Assembly (NCBI RefSeq): GCF_007625155.1
Contig: NZ_VMNK01000015.1
Location: 434,001 to 498,000 of the forward strand
Length of the DNA stretch: 64,000 nucleotides
Direction: 5' to 3'
Source: Denitromonas halophila
GTDB lineage: Bacteria; Pseudomonadota; Gammaproteobacteria; Burkholderiales; Rhodocyclaceae
Part shown: positions 44,147-55,289 of the stretch, one piece after another
How the letters are laid out: the number at the start of each line of letters is the position of its first letter
Numbering within the stretch: position 1 is the stretch's first letter
Notes under the pieces: model-generated
The model's database searches: none
What the model was told of the DNA's origin: nothing
The model's input: the letters and a program-made list of their open reading frames with translations, nothing else
Translations under genes and position numbers: made by a program

Positions 44147-45208
44147 TTACTGGGCAAGACTCGCGTAGGCGATGGGTGTGCCGTTCGGGTTGGTGATGGT
44201 GGCCAGTGCGCGATAAGCCTTGGCCTGTACGACATCGGGCAAGCGCACGAAATTGGCGTGATTGGCCAGTTCGTCGCCATGCATGAAGGCCCAGGTAAAA
44301 AAGCGTAGTGTGGCGAGGCCGGCGACGTCGTCCATGACCTTGGGCAGCAGCACGAAGGTGCCCATGGTGATCGGCCAACTTGCGCTGCCGCCCTGGTCGG
44401 TGAGTGTCTGAGTAAAGTCCCCCCGGCTGTGCCAGACGCTTGCATTGAGCGCGGCGCGGAAGCTGTCGATGCCTGGCGTGACAAAGTGTCCGGCGCGGTT
44501 CTTCATGTCGACCGTGCGCAGGCCGCCCTTGAGTACATAGGTGAAGTCCACATAGCCAATGGCGCCCGGCGTCGCCATGACCGTGCTGACCACGCCACCG
44601 CTGCCCTTGGCGGGGAGCACTTTGCCCGACCAGGCGATCAGCGTATTCGCGCCAAAGCGGCTCTGCCAGTCGGGGCTGACCTTGGCGAGATAGTCGGTGA
44701 AATTGTAGGTCGTACCCGAGCCGTCGCTGCGCGTGACCACGCGGATTTCCGATGCGGGCAGTTCGCCCTCGGGGTTGAGTCGGTGGATCGCGGGATCGTT
44801 CCAGTGGGTGATTTGCCCCATGAAAATCGCCGCCAGAGTCGGGCCGTCAAGTCGCAAGGCCGGCTTGAAGCCGGGCAGGTTGATGATCGGCGCGATACCA
44901 CTGACTACGGTCGGAATGACGATCAGGCCATCTTTGGCCAGTACGTCTTGGGGTGGGGCGAGATCCGATGCGCCGAAATCGACCGCCCGTACCTGAATGG
45001 CATTGAGCCCTTTCGACGACCCGACGGGTGCGTAGTCGATGGCACTGCCGCCGCGTTTGGCAAAGGCCTCTGACCACGCCTGATACACCAGTTTGGCGGC
45101 GGAGGACCCCGCACCCCGAACGGTGTGTGTGTCGGCACGAAGTGGCACGCTGAAACTTAATAACAGTGATAAAAGGCAGGCGAGGGTGGTACGAAGGATC
45201 ACGGTCAT
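44147..45208 (-). CDS. pstS: Phosphate ABC transporter substrate-binding protein PstS
   Basis: Periplasmic phosphate-binding protein. 353 residues from the ATG at 45208, which starts a Sec signal peptide (MTVILRTTLACLLSLLLSFS, cleavage near Ala-Asp 26). Phosphate-contacting blocks are present: GAGSSAAKLVYQAW, the DFGASDLAPP loop, and RSDGSGTTYNFTDYL. No pstCAB genes follow in the window, so it is a solitary copy. A candidate Pho box lies 47 bases upstream, between modC and this gene. Confidence 0.95.
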   Translation of the reverse strand: MTVILRTTLACLLSLLLSFSVPLRADTHTVRGAGSSAAKLVYQAWSEAFAKRGGSAIDYAPVGSSKGLNAIQVRAVDFGASDLAPPQDVLAKDGLIVIPTVVSGIAPIINLPGFKPALRLDGPTLAAIFMGQITHWNDPAIHRLNPEGELPASEIRVVTRSDGSGTTYNFTDYLAKVSPDWQSRFGANTLIAWSGKVLPAKGSGGVVSTVMATPGAIGYVDFTYVLKGGLRTVDMKNRAGHFVTPGIDSFRAALNASVWHSRGDFTQTLTDQGGSASWPITMGTFVLLPKVMDDVAGLATLRFFTWAFMHGDELANHANFVRLPDVVQAKAYRALATITNPNGTPIAYASLAQ

Positions 45209-45254
45209 GGACTCATACGAAAGCGATACGAAGGGCGTGATTCTCGTAACACTT

Positions 45255-45272
45255 CGTGACAAATGCGTGACC
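45255..45272 (-). promoter_or_regulatory. Candidate Pho box of pstS
   Basis: On the minus strand GGTCACG-CATT-TGTCACG: two 7-base direct repeats with a 4-base spacer, the layout of PhoB sites (consensus CTGTCAT-N4-CTGTCAT). A further GTTACG follows ten bases on. Confidence 0.55.
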
Positions 45273-45292
45273 GCGTCAGAAATTGCTTCTGC

Positions 45293-46378
45293 TCAGCGGA
45301 CCGCAACGCCCTTGACGAGTGCCCATACGGCCATGCCGGGTTGCAGGGCGAGTCGTTGGCGTGAGTGCCGTGTGATGCGTGCCAGCAGCACCGCCTTGCC
45401 AACCCGCAGACGCACAAGGCAATGTGCCGGGTTCGGGTCGTCGTTGATGTCGACGATGTCCGCACGCAGATGATTGATTACGCTGCTGTCGGTGGGTGCG
45501 CTCATGGCGATTGCCACATCACGGGCAGCAATTCGGACGCGTGCGCTGACATCGATGGGCCGCGCTACCGTGCTGACCAGCAGTTCGCCGCCGTCGAAGG
45601 CGAGCCGGGTCAGGTGTTCGTGTGCAAGGTGCTCGACAACCCGCGCCTGCAGAACGACGCCGGCGTGCGCGCCATGCGCGAGCGGCAGGTCGCAGCGGGT
45701 GAGTATCGTGTTGGTTGGACCATCGGCAATCAGGCGACCTGCCGACATCAGCAACAGATGGTCGGCGAGGCGGGTGATTTCTTCGATTGAGTGGCTCACG
45801 TAGATGATCGGAATGCCGAGTCGCTCGGGGAGCTGCTCCAGTGTATCGAGAATGGCGTCGCGGCCGTCAGCATCTACCGCGGACAGCGGCTCGTCCATCA
45901 GCAGTAAGCGCGGCTGTGCCAGTAGTGCACGGGCGATGGCAACGCGTTGGCGCTCGCCACCAGACAGGTGCGACGGCAGGCGGTCGAGCAGGTGGCCGAT
46001 GCCTAGCCAGTCCACGGCGTCGTGAAAGCCAATGGTTCGATCCGGAACCCGTGCTCGCGTCAGCCCGAAGCTGAGGTTCTCGCGGACATTCAAATGGGTA
46101 AATAGGCTCGCCTCCTGAAAAACATAGGCCAGCGGGCGTTGATGCGTTGGCAGGCGCCGCTTGTGGGTGTCGTCTTGCCAGCAGCTTGCGCCGAGGCGGA
46201 TTTGGCCACGGCCAGTCGCTTCGAGCCCGGCAAGCATACGCAGGAGCGTGGTCTTGCCTGAGCCGGATGCACCAAACAAGGCCGTGACGCCTGTCGCGGG
46301 TAGCGTTGCGGCAGCCCGAATCTTCAGTTGGGGCAGGTCGAGCGCGAGATCAAAACACAGGGCGCTGTTGCCGCTCAT
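45293..46378 (-). CDS. modC: Molybdate ABC transporter ATP-binding protein ModC
   Basis: Energises molybdate import. 361 residues: Walker [15 protein letters not shown] (about 35), signature [15 protein letters not shown], Walker [13 protein letters not shown], the switch histidine in YVSHSIEE, and a C-terminal TOBE (mop-like) domain (about 290-355) that may bind oxyanion. Its start overlaps the modB stop by four bases. Confidence 0.95.
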   Translation of the reverse strand: MSGNSALCFDLALDLPQLKIRAAATLPATGVTALFGASGSGKTTLLRMLAGLEATGRGQIRLGASCWQDDTHKRRLPTHQRPLAYVFQEASLFTHLNVRENLSFGLTRARVPDRTIGFHDAVDWLGIGHLLDRLPSHLSGGERQRVAIARALLAQPRLLLMDEPLSAVDADGRDAILDTLEQLPERLGIPIIYVSHSIEEITRLADHLLLMSAGRLIADGPTNTILTRCDLPLAHGAHAGVVLQARVVEHLAHEHLTRLAFDGGELLVSTVARPIDVSARVRIAARDVAIAMSAPTDSSVINHLRADIVDINDDPNPAHCLVRLRVGKAVLLARITRHSRQRLALQPGMAVWALVKGVAVR

Positions 46379-47058
46379 CGTTGTGCCTGACGATCGTTGA
46401 GGGTGTGGAGCGCGAGCAACACCAGAAACGAGAAAACCAGCAAGCCACCCGCGAGCCAGTGCGCCTGCGTGTACTCCAGAGCCTCGACATGATCGTAGAT
46501 CTGGATGGCGACGACACGTGTTTCGTTCGGGATATTGCCGCCGATCATCAGCACCACGCCGAATTCACCGACCGTGTGAGCGAAGCCGAGTACGGTGGCG
46601 GTCAGAAAGCCTGGGCGGGCCAGCGGGAAAACCACCGAGAAAAAGGCGTCGAGCGGCCGCGCTCCTAGGGTGGCGGCGACTTCCAGCGGGCGCGGGCCAA
46701 TGGCGATAAAGGCATCGCGGATCGGCTGGACAACGAAGGGCAAAGAGTAAATCAGCGAGCCGATGACCAGCCCGGCAAAGGTAAAGGGCAGGGCGCCAAG
46801 GCCGATCTCGGAGGTCAGGCGACCAAGCGGGCCGTTAGGGCCCATCGCAACCAGCAAATAGAAACCGAGCACGGTCGGCGGCAGGATCAGCGGCAGGGCA
46901 ACCAGCGCATTCACCGCGCCGCGCCATCGTGCGCGCGAATGCGCCAGCCACCACGCCAGCGGCGTGCCGAAGAGCAGCAGCAAGACGGTGGTGGTGAACG
47001 CCAGCCGGAGCGTGAGCCATATGGCATCGAGATCCGATGGGCTGAGGTATTGGCTCAT
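46375..47058 (-). CDS. modB: Molybdate ABC transporter permease ModB
   Basis: Inner-membrane channel for molybdate. 227 residues, five membrane helices, starting [20 protein letters not shown], with the EAA-type loop [25 protein letters not shown] split across about 145-170 and the [17 protein letters not shown] motif typical of ModB. It overlaps modA and modC by four bases each. Confidence 0.95.
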   Translation of the reverse strand: MSQYLSPSDLDAIWLTLRLAFTTTVLLLLFGTPLAWWLAHSRARWRGAVNALVALPLILPPTVLGFYLLVAMGPNGPLGRLTSEIGLGALPFTFAGLVIGSLIYSLPFVVQPIRDAFIAIGPRPLEVAATLGARPLDAFFSVVFPLARPGFLTATVLGFAHTVGEFGVVLMIGGNIPNETRVVAIQIYDHVEALEYTQAHWLAGGLLVFSFLVLLALHTLNDRQAQR

Positions 47059-47807
47059 TCCGTGTCGTAGCCGTGCTGGCGGATGATCCGCCGTGCCGCG
47101 TCGCTTTGCAGAAAGCGCATGAAGTCGTGTGCGGCGGGGTTGTCTTTTGCGCGTGACAAGACAATGGCGGCCTGCCGGATGGGGGGGTGCATGTCGGCGG
47201 GCACCCGCCAGCCTGATCCACGAATGAATTGGCCGTTTTGGCTGACTTGAGACCAGGCCACAAATCCGTACGCGGCGTTGCCTGTGGCAACGAACTGGAA
47301 GGTTTGCCCGATATTCTCACCTTGCACCAAGCGGGGTTTCAGCGTGTTGGTGAAGCCGAGCGCGGCGATGACTGCGGCAGCAGCGGTACCGTAAGGCGCG
47401 GTTTTCGGATTGGCGATCGCCACGCGCCCGCCGTCGGGAGATCGCAGTACGTCAGGGCTGATGTGTTGCGCGTCTTTTGCGCTCCAAAGCACCAGGCGCC
47501 CGATGGCGTAAACCAAACGACTTCCCTGAACGCCGAGTCCTTCGTCTTCGAGGCGCATCGGTCGATCTTCATCCGCGGACAAGAAGACATCAAACGGTGC
47601 GCTGCGCTGGATCTGGGCGTATAACTTGCCGGTCGAGCCGGTAGATGCGCGCATCTGGTGGCCGGTCGCCGCGGTAAATGCCGGGGCAATGGCTTCAATC
47701 GGTTTGATGAAATTCGAGGCGACCGCGACCGTGAGCTCACCGCCGTGTGCCAACGGTGCAATCAATAGCGACAGGATGGCGCATAGCGGGCGAACGGTTC
47801 TGGGCAC
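47055..47807 (-). CDS. modA: Molybdate-binding periplasmic protein ModA
   Basis: Captures molybdate (and tungstate) for ModBC. 250 residues from a GTG start at 47807, with a signal peptide ([15 protein letters not shown]) and the ModA blocks [42 protein letters not shown] and [18 protein letters not shown]. First gene of modABC. Repeated sequence motifs directly upstream suggest control by a molybdate-responsive regulator such as ModE, though no modE is in the window. Confidence 0.95.
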   Translation of the reverse strand: MPRTVRPLCAILSLLIAPLAHGGELTVAVASNFIKPIEAIAPAFTAATGHQMRASTGSTGKLYAQIQRSAPFDVFLSADEDRPMRLEDEGLGVQGSRLVYAIGRLVLWSAKDAQHISPDVLRSPDGGRVAIANPKTAPYGTAAAAVIAALGFTNTLKPRLVQGENIGQTFQFVATGNAAYGFVAWSQVSQNGQFIRGSGWRVPADMHPPIRQAAIVLSRAKDNPAAHDFMRFLQSDAARRIIRQHGYDTE

Positions 47808-47823
47808 GGTGGCTTCGGGTAAT

Positions 47824-47901
47824 CGTTATTGTTGGCAAACGATAACGCATTTTGCCAAGCGGCGGATCAAATCCAGATCAACCCGTTTGTCGATAACGCA
47901 T
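47824..47901 (-). promoter_or_regulatory. Candidate modA operator and 11-bp direct repeats
   Basis: CGTTAT (47824-47829) and ATAACG (47842-47847) form an inverted repeat 15-40 bases upstream of the modA start, with a ModE-like CGTTAT/ATAACG core. The 11-mer CGATAACGCAT occurs exactly twice, at 47840-47850 and 47891-47901, 51 bases apart. Confidence 0.5.
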
Positions 47902-47983
47902 GGGGTGTTGCGAAAAACAGCTCCGCCAGCGGATGGGGTGATTGCTCAGTCAGCACCGAGCTTGCGTGTTGTTGCGATGCCGC

Positions 47984-48430
47984 TCAGGTCTTGTCCCGCA
48001 TCAGGCGGCCTTTCTCGCGCTCCCACTCGCGGGCTTTTTCGGTCTCTCGCTTGTCGTGCTGCTTTTTGCCCTTGGCCAGGCCGACCGAGGCTTTGATCCG
48101 GCCTTTTGAGTAGTGCAAGTCCAGCGGCACCAGGGTGTAGCCGGCGCGCTCGACCTGGCCAATGAGGCGATCGATCTGCGCTGCATGGAGCAGCAGTTTG
48201 CGGGTACGGACCGGATCGGCATGGATGTGTGTCGAGGCCGAGGTGAGGGGCGTGATGTGCATGCCGAGAATGAAGATCGCACCATCGCGGATCAGCACAT
48301 AGGCTTCCTTGATGTTGGCGCGGCCTGCGCGGATCGCCTTCACTTCCCAGCCCTCGAGTACGAGGCCGGCTTCGATCTTCTCTTCAATGAAGTAGTCGTG
48401 GAAAGCTTTGCGATTGTCGATGATGCTCAT
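47984..48430 (-). CDS. smpB: SsrA-binding protein SmpB
   Basis: Partner of tmRNA in rescuing stalled ribosomes. 148 residues from the ATG at 48430 ([18 protein letters not shown]), the family N-terminus. The OB-fold ([24 protein letters not shown] split about 22-50) and the basic C-terminal tail ([16 protein letters not shown]) that enters the ribosomal A site are intact. An upstream ATG at 48460 is not preferred. Divergent from ratA. The ssrA gene is not in the window. Confidence 0.97.
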   Translation of the reverse strand: MSIIDNRKAFHDYFIEEKIEAGLVLEGWEVKAIRAGRANIKEAYVLIRDGAIFILGMHITPLTSASTHIHADPVRTRKLLLHAAQIDRLIGQVERAGYTLVPLDLHYSKGRIKASVGLAKGKKQHDKRETEKAREWEREKGRLMRDKT

Positions 48431-48510
48431 GACGTCCCGGTCGGCCATATCGGCCAGCATGCGGTAAAATCGGGCATTCTAGCAGTTCCGCTATCTTCCG
48501 CCCCGAACAC

Positions 48511-48948
48511 ATGGCCGCCGTCAAAAAAGTTGTCCTGATCGAATTCACCCCTGCCGAGATGTTCGCGCTCGTCGACCAGGTCGAGGACTATCCCAAGTTC
48601 TTGCCGTGGTGTGGCGGGACCGAGCTGATCGAGCGCAGCGATACGCTGACCGCCGCGACGCTGCATATCAACTACCACGGCATCAAGGCGCATTTTTCAA
48701 CCGAGAACACCAAGCTGCCGCCGCGGGAGATGCACATCCGCCTCAAGGAAGGCCCGTTCGAACACCTTGACGGAGGCTGGGTCTTCACGCCGCTGGGCGA
48801 TACCGCTTGCAAGGTCGAGTTCAGCCTCAACTACCAGTTTGCCAGCCGTTTGCTCGAGAAAGTGCTCGGGCCGGTCTTCAATCATATTGCCAACACCTTC
48901 GTCGACGCCTTCGTGAAGCGCGCCGGGCAGGTCTATCGGAGCACCTGA
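48511..48948 (+). CDS. ratA: RatA-family START-domain protein (COQ10-like)
   Basis: 145-residue polyketide-cyclase/START-fold protein: MFALVDQVEDYPKFLPWCGG near the start, PFEHLDGGWVFTPLG in the middle, and LEKVLGPVFNHIANTFVDAF at the end. Members are annotated as ribosome-associated toxin RatA in E. coli but are related to the ubiquinone-binding COQ10 proteins, and that quinone role may be the general one. Conserved order smpB / ratA-ratB, as in many beta- and gammaproteobacteria. Four bases separate it from the next gene. Confidence 0.93.
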   Translation: MAAVKKVVLIEFTPAEMFALVDQVEDYPKFLPWCGGTELIERSDTLTAATLHINYHGIKAHFSTENTKLPPREMHIRLKEGPFEHLDGGWVFTPLGDTACKVEFSLNYQFASRLLEKVLGPVFNHIANTFVDAFVKRAGQVYRST

Positions 48949-48952
48949 TTTC

Positions 48953-49291
48953 ATGGCTGAACAGATTTCCGTCGAAGTGGTGTACGCGCTGCGCGAGCGT
49001 CAGGATGTGGTGCGGGTCAAGGTGCCGGAAGGCGCGACGGCACAGGATGCAATCGAGGCTTCCGGTCTGCTGCAGAAATATCCCGAAATCGATTTGAGCG
49101 GCGCCAACAAGGTGGGGATCTACGCCAAGCTAGCGCCCCCGTCGAGCGTGTTGCGAGAGCGCGATCGCGTCGAAATCTATCGTCCCCTGATTGCCGATCC
49201 GAAAGAGGTGCGCCGCAAGCGGGCCAAAGAGGGCAAGGCCATGACGAAAGGCGGTGGCGACGACAAGACGTCGGCGGACGAAGCGCAGTAA
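48953..49291 (+). CDS. RatB/RnfH-family ubiquitin-like protein
   Basis: 112-residue protein with a beta-grasp fold: ISVEVVYALRERQDVVRVKVPEG, then AIEASGLLQKYPEID, and the signature RDRVEIYRPLIADPKEVRRKRA. The C-terminal 25 residues are a charged tail (Lys, Gly, Asp). Co-transcribed with ratA. The function is not established; the older name RnfH comes from linkage to rnf genes elsewhere. Confidence 0.92.
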   Translation: MAEQISVEVVYALRERQDVVRVKVPEGATAQDAIEASGLLQKYPEIDLSGANKVGIYAKLAPPSSVLRERDRVEIYRPLIADPKEVRRKRAKEGKAMTKGGGDDKTSADEAQ

Positions 49292-49318
49292 GTCGGCCGG
49301 CAATAAACCTAGATTTAA

Positions 49319-49351
49319 AGAAAAGGCCCCGGGTTGTTGGGGCCTTTTCTT
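49319..49351 (+). terminator. Terminator after ratA-ratB
   Basis: Stem AGAAAAGGCCCC / GGGGCCTTTTCT with an eight-base loop, A-rich before and TTTTCTTATT after; it probably serves the convergent DUF4124 gene as well. Confidence 0.88.
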
Positions 49352-49384
49352 ATTGGGTGCTCGGTGTGCGAATGGTCGGCAAGC

Positions 49385-49867
49385 TTACTCGCAGGCTCGT
49401 TTCATGACGTTTCGGCTGCGTTCCATTTCTTCGGCGCGACCGGCGTCGTCCAGCACTTCGCGCTCGCCGGCGTTGTTGATGCGTTGCACGCGCCCACCGC
49501 TTTCGAGCAGTTTGAGCTGGGCGCTGGCCTGTTCGCAGGCTTCTTTCTTGCGGCGTGCCTGCTCGGCTTCTTCGTTGGCCTTGGCGGTGTTTTCAGCCGC
49601 CTCGGCTTTGCGCTTGGAGAAGTCGGCATTTTTTTCGGCCCATGTGGTGGGGGCGTCGGCGGTGCTCTGTGCTGCGCCACCGGCCGGCGGTGTGCTGCTT
49701 GTGCGAGGACCGGTCCGGATGCCGGTTGCCTTGGCTTCTACGCCAGCCGGCGGCGTATCGGAAAAGTGGCGCTTTCCGTTGGCGTCAGTCCATTCATAGA
49801 CCTGGCCGGCAAAAACGATGCTCGAAGCCAGTGTCAGGAGAAGTAGCGGTGAGTAGCGAAGTCGCAT
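49385..49867 (-). CDS. DUF4124-domain periplasmic protein
   Basis: 160-residue exported protein from the ATG at 49867: signal peptide (LLLLTLASSIVFAG) and then the DUF4124 motif YEWTDANGKRHFSDTPPAG, which occurs in many proteobacterial envelope proteins of unknown role. A Thr/Pro/Ala linker and a highly charged helix (KRKAEAAENTAKANEEAEQA, likely coiled coil) follow. It faces the ratAB operon and is divergent from guaB. Confidence 0.85.
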   Translation of the reverse strand: MRLRYSPLLLLTLASSIVFAGQVYEWTDANGKRHFSDTPPAGVEAKATGIRTGPRTSSTPPAGGAAQSTADAPTTWAEKNADFSKRKAEAAENTAKANEEAEQARRKKEACEQASAQLKLLESGGRVQRINNAGEREVLDDAGRAEEMERSRNVMKRACE

Positions 49868-50092
49868 TGAGATCAAGCCTTGCAGGATTGAGTGTTCAAT
49901 CGGTCAGGGCCAGCGCGAAAAGGCCTTGCGCCGATGGTCAATGTCATTGTAATCGGATCTGTGCCCTTGGGCGGAAACGAAATGGCTGTGCGGTGTGTCC
50001 ATGGCATCAGCCCGCTTCGTCGGAGGCGTGGTCTGGTCAGTCGCGGAACGCCAAAAGCGCGAGTTTCCTACGCGGGACTCAACAGACTGTAG

Positions 50093-51595
<1,503 letters not shown>

Positions 51596-51613
51596 TCCGC
51601 ATACCGTTTGCAC

Positions 51614-51637
51614 AAGGCGGCTTCGGCCGCCTTTTTT
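51614..51637 (+). terminator. Terminator between guaB and guaA
   Basis: Stem AAGGCGGC / GCCGCCTT with a TTCG tetraloop, then TTTTT, 18 bases after guaB. It ends 24 bases before guaA, so guaA needs readthrough or its own promoter. Confidence 0.85.
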
Positions 51638-51660
51638 CCATTTCCAGCTGAGCGAAAACC

Positions 51661-53223
51661 ATGGCGCATCAGAAAATCCTCATCCTTGATTTCGGTTCCC
51701 AGTTCACCCAGTTGATCGCCCGTCGTGTGCGCGAACAACAGGTGTATTGCGAAATTCACCCCTGCGACGTGTCCGACGAGTTTCTGCGCAATTTTGGCGC
51801 GGACGGCATCATCCTCTCGGGTGGTCCGAATTCGGTGTACAGCGAGATCGAAAGCGCACCGCAGGCCGTATTCGAACTCGGCAAACCGGTGTTCGGCATC
51901 TGCTATGGCATGCAGACCATGGCCGCGCAACTCGGTGGCAAGGTCGAAAGCTCCGAAACCCGCGAGTTCGGCTATGCCGAGGTGCGCGCCCAGGGGCATT
52001 CGAAGCTGTTCGAGAACATCCAGGACCGCAGCAACGACCAAGGCCACGGCCTGCTGGATGTGTGGATGAGCCATGGCGACAAGGTGACCGAACTGCCACC
52101 GGGTTTTCGCCTGATCGGCAGCAACGCATCCACGCCGATTGCGGCAATGGCAGACGAAGAGCGCGGCTTCTATGGCGTGCAGTTTCACCCCGAAGTGACT
52201 CACACCCTCAAGGGCAAGGACATCATCACCCGCTTTGTGCACGACATCTGCGGTTGCGGTCATGACTGGAACATGCCCGACTACGTGGCCGAAGCCGTCG
52301 CGGCCATCCGCGAGCAGGTGGGTGATGAGGAAGTGATTCTCGGTTTGTCGGGCGGTGTGGATTCTTCCGTGGCGGCTGCGCTGATTCACCGTGCGATCGG
52401 TGACCAGCTGACCTGCGTGTTTGTCGACAACGGTTTGCTGCGTCTGAACGAGGCCGAGCAGGTGATGCTTACCTTTGGCCGTAACCTGGGCGTCAAGGTC
52501 ATCCATGTGGATGCGACCGAGCAGTTCCTCGGCCATCTCGTGGGCGTGAGTGACCCGGAGCAGAAGCGCAAGATCATCGGTCGAGAGTTTGTTGAGGTTT
52601 TTCAGGCGCAAGCCGAGAAGCTGCCCAAGGCGCGCTGGCTGGCGCAGGGTACCATTTACCCTGACGTGATCGAATCGGCCGGCGGCAAGAACAAGAAGGC
52701 CCACACCATCAAGAGCCACCACAACGTCGGTGGCCTGCCCGAGACGCTCAACCTGAAGCTGCTTGAGCCGCTGCGCGAGCTGTTCAAGGATGAGGTGCGT
52801 GAGCTGGGCATTGCCCTGGGCCTGCCGCACGACATGGTTTACCGCCACCCCTTCCCGGGGCCGGGCCTGGGCGTACGCATCCTTGGTGAGGTCAAGAAGG
52901 AATTCGCCGACCTGCTGCGTCGTGCCGATGCCATCTTCATTGACGAGCTGCGCGCTGCCGACTGGTACGAAAAGACCTCCCAGGCCTTTGCCGTCTTCCT
53001 GCCGGTCAAGAGTGTCGGCGTGATGGGCGACGGCCGCACCTACGAGTATGTGGTTGCCTTGCGTGCCGTGCAGACGCAGGATTTTATGACGGCATTGTGG
53101 GCCGAATTGCCGCATACGCTGCTGGCGCGGGTCAGCAACAGGATCATCAACGAAGTGCGCGGCATCAACCGGGTGGTGTACGACATCTCCGGCAAACCGC
53201 CAGCGACGATCGAGTGGGAGTGA
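51661..53223 (+). CDS. guaA: GMP synthase (glutamine-hydrolysing)
   Basis: Aminates XMP to GMP. 520 residues: class I glutamine amidotransferase domain (1-about 200; nucleophile Cys in [11 protein letters not shown], His/Glu in FHPEVTHT), ATP-pyrophosphatase domain with P-loop [11 protein letters not shown] (about 228-238), and the C-terminal dimerisation domain ending PPATIEWE. Standard length. A terminator follows. Confidence 0.98.
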   Translation: MAHQKILILDFGSQFTQLIARRVREQQVYCEIHPCDVSDEFLRNFGADGIILSGGPNSVYSEIESAPQAVFELGKPVFGICYGMQTMAAQLGGKVESSETREFGYAEVRAQGHSKLFENIQDRSNDQGHGLLDVWMSHGDKVTELPPGFRLIGSNASTPIAAMADEERGFYGVQFHPEVTHTLKGKDIITRFVHDICGCGHDWNMPDYVAEAVAAIREQVGDEEVILGLSGGVDSSVAAALIHRAIGDQLTCVFVDNGLLRLNEAEQVMLTFGRNLGVKVIHVDATEQFLGHLVGVSDPEQKRKIIGREFVEVFQAQAEKLPKARWLAQGTIYPDVIESAGGKNKKAHTIKSHHNVGGLPETLNLKLLEPLRELFKDEVRELGIALGLPHDMVYRHPFPGPGLGVRILGEVKKEFADLLRRADAIFIDELRAADWYEKTSQAFAVFLPVKSVGVMGDGRTYEYVVALRAVQTQDFMTALWAELPHTLLARVSNRIINEVRGINRVVYDISGKPPATIEWE

Positions 53224-53230
53224 ACTGACG

Positions 53231-53264
53231 AAGCCTGGCGCCTGAAAACGCCAGGCTTTTTTCT
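53231..53264 (+). terminator. Terminator after guaA
   Basis: Stem AAGCCTGGCG / CGCCAGGCTT with an eight-base loop, then TTTT. Confidence 0.92.
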
Positions 53265-53637
53265 CACTTGCAGCAAGATTCTTCAAGCATTTTGGTTTGC
53301 GGGGCCTTTGCGCCCAAACACCTTCCTCCCGCGCGGGCAAATTTGCCGAATGCATGTGGCTACGAGTCGGCCCATGTGATCAGCGTCAACCGCTCGCCCC
53401 AGTCTGCAACTCCCACCCCTAGCGATTCATGGCCACGACAGGTGGTTCTGGCAGGGGCGTCGATCGCTGTGTGCGCCAGCAGACAGACGATGATGCGCTC
53501 TCGACCTAAGCTCCAGCAATCTAAGCCGGCATGGGCGAACTGCGAGCCACATCTGCAGCAAGAATATTGATGTGCTGCCTGTGTTCATACATCGACCGAC
53601 TGTCTGCGAGAACTGACGAGGCACTATCCAAGAGACC
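53265..53637 (+). other. Intergenic region upstream of the AI-2E transporter gene
   Basis: About 370 bases without a supportable gene; short frames on both strands lack ribosome sites and family features. It must hold the promoter of the downstream envelope/stress operon, but I see no clear consensus boxes. Confidence 0.5.
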
Positions 53638-54873
53638 ATGAATATCGCTGCCATTTCAGATGCCGTTTGCGGGGCGCCCGATGCGCCTTCCCCCGAGACG
53701 CCGGATGAAGCAAAAACACCGGTTTCCCCGGCAACGGCGCGGAATAATGTCAGTGCATCCGGTGTCCCGCCTGCAACGGTGATTCGGCAACTGGTGGACG
53801 CAGGTGGCGTGTCGCTGGCGATATTGTCAACAGTCGCCGTGGTTTTTGCGTTGAGCTGGGCGCAGAGCTTTGTTATTTCACTGCTGCTTGGCATTCTCTT
53901 CGCGTACACGTTGAATCCACTGGTCGTGTGGTTCGAGCGTTTCAGGATCCCCCGTGTTTTCAGCGCCAGCATCGTCATGACAGGCGTTGTCGGTACATTA
54001 CTGCTTGGCTCCTACGCCTTGCAGGGGCAGGTGCAGAAGATCCTGGCTCAGTTGCCTGAAACCACCAGCCGCTTTTCCGCCGGGCTGGCCAGCATGGGCA
54101 AGGGGCAGCAAGAGAACATGCAGAACGTTCAGGCCGCCGCGACCGAGATGGAAAAGGCGACTTCCCAGATGACCGGCATTGCGCCGAAAGCTCGTGCCAC
54201 CCATGTCGTCATCGATCCGCCGGCCTTCAAACTCAATGACTATCTCTGGGCGGGTTCCAAAGGAGTATTGGGCTTTGCAGGTCAGGCGATCATGGTGGTG
54301 TTCCTGGTCTATTTTTTGTTGTTGTCGGCGGACACATTCAAGCGAAAACTGGTGCGGCTCACCGGACCGTCCCTGTCGCGCAGGAAGATCACGGTTAACA
54401 TCCTTGACGATATAAATAAATCCATCCAGAGCTATATGTTCATGCTGCTGACCACCAATATGCTGGTCGCGCTGCTCGCGTGGCTCGCATTCCGCTGGAT
54501 TGGGCTGGAAAATGCCGGGGCCTGGGCCGTTGCGGCGGGCTTGCTGCATCTCATTCCGTATTTTGGCCCGGCCGTGACGGCTACGGCGACCGGCATGGCG
54601 GCCTTTATACAGTTTGGTGACCTTTCAACGGTACTGCTGGTCGCGGGCGGGTCACTGGCGATTGCGACAGCCGTTGGCACCTTCGTCACGACCTGGATGA
54701 CCGGAAAGATCGCGAAAATGAATACCGCCGCAATATTCATTTCATTGTTGTTCTGGGGGTGGCTGTGGGGCGTCTGGGGCATGCTGCTCAGCATCCCGAT
54801 CATCGTTATCGTGAAAGTGGTGTCCCAGAACGTCGTGCAATTGCAACCGGTGGCCGAGCTGCTGGGCGAATAG
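53638..54873 (+). CDS. AI-2E family transporter (PerM-like membrane protein)
   Basis: 411-residue inner-membrane protein with about eight helices in the PerM/AI-2E pattern: a helix pair LSWAQSFVISLLLGILFAYT, the motif YTLNPLVVWFERFRIPR, a long soluble loop (about 125-200), and the C-terminal half with LHLIPYFGPAVTATATGMAA and WGWLWGVWGMLLSIPIIVIV. The first 50 residues are a Pro/Ala-rich extension. The family includes putative exporters and Na/H antiporters; the substrate here is unknown. Possibly co-transcribed with the three small genes that follow. Confidence 0.88.
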   Translation: MNIAAISDAVCGAPDAPSPETPDEAKTPVSPATARNNVSASGVPPATVIRQLVDAGGVSLAILSTVAVVFALSWAQSFVISLLLGILFAYTLNPLVVWFERFRIPRVFSASIVMTGVVGTLLLGSYALQGQVQKILAQLPETTSRFSAGLASMGKGQQENMQNVQAAATEMEKATSQMTGIAPKARATHVVIDPPAFKLNDYLWAGSKGVLGFAGQAIMVVFLVYFLLLSADTFKRKLVRLTGPSLSRRKITVNILDDINKSIQSYMFMLLTTNMLVALLAWLAFRWIGLENAGAWAVAAGLLHLIPYFGPAVTATATGMAAFIQFGDLSTVLLVAGGSLAIATAVGTFVTTWMTGKIAKMNTAAIFISLLFWGWLWGVWGMLLSIPIIVIVKVVSQNVVQLQPVAELLGE

Positions 54874-54973
54874 GTGGTATTTGCGGGCGAATATTTTGCA
54901 GAGATGGAGTGGCGTTCAGGATTGAGTGCAGTTCGAATGTTTCGATCTGCAGATTGCTGTCAAGGAGTTCACC

Positions 54974-55285
54974 ATGGCGACTGAAACACAGGAAGCGCGC
55001 GACCAGCTGATCGAGGATTTCCAGAAGGTCATTGACGATGCGGAAGAACTGCTCAAGTTAACCGCGAATGAGACCGGTGGAAAAATCGTTGCTGTTCGAG
55101 ATCGGGCCGAAGAAAATTTACGTGAGGTCCGGCGCAAACTCAATGCGTTGGAGGACGATGTCCTGGTCAAGGCCAAGGCGGCGGCCAAGGCGACTGGGCA
55201 GCTTGTGCAAGAAAATCCGTGGCAGGCGGTGGCGATTGCCGGCGCCCTCGGACTACTGCTCGGCATGTTGAGCGGTCGGCGCTAA
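54974..55285 (+). CDS. DUF883 (ElaB/YqjD) family tail-anchored protein
   Basis: 103 residues from the ATG at 54974, preceded by AAGGAG at 54962-54967. A long amphipathic helix (LIEDFQKVIDDAEELLKLTA ... VRRKLNALEDDVLVKAKAAA) ends in one membrane helix with a GxxxG-like face (PWQAVAIAGALGLLLGML) and RR. ElaB/YqjD bind ribosomes at the membrane in stationary phase in E. coli; that role is inferred for this homologue. Five bases before the YqjE-like gene, as in the E. coli yqjDEK order. Confidence 0.9.
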   Translation: MATETQEARDQLIEDFQKVIDDAEELLKLTANETGGKIVAVRDRAEENLREVRRKLNALEDDVLVKAKAAAKATGQLVQENPWQAVAIAGALGLLLGMLSGRR

Positions 55286-55289
55286 GCAC

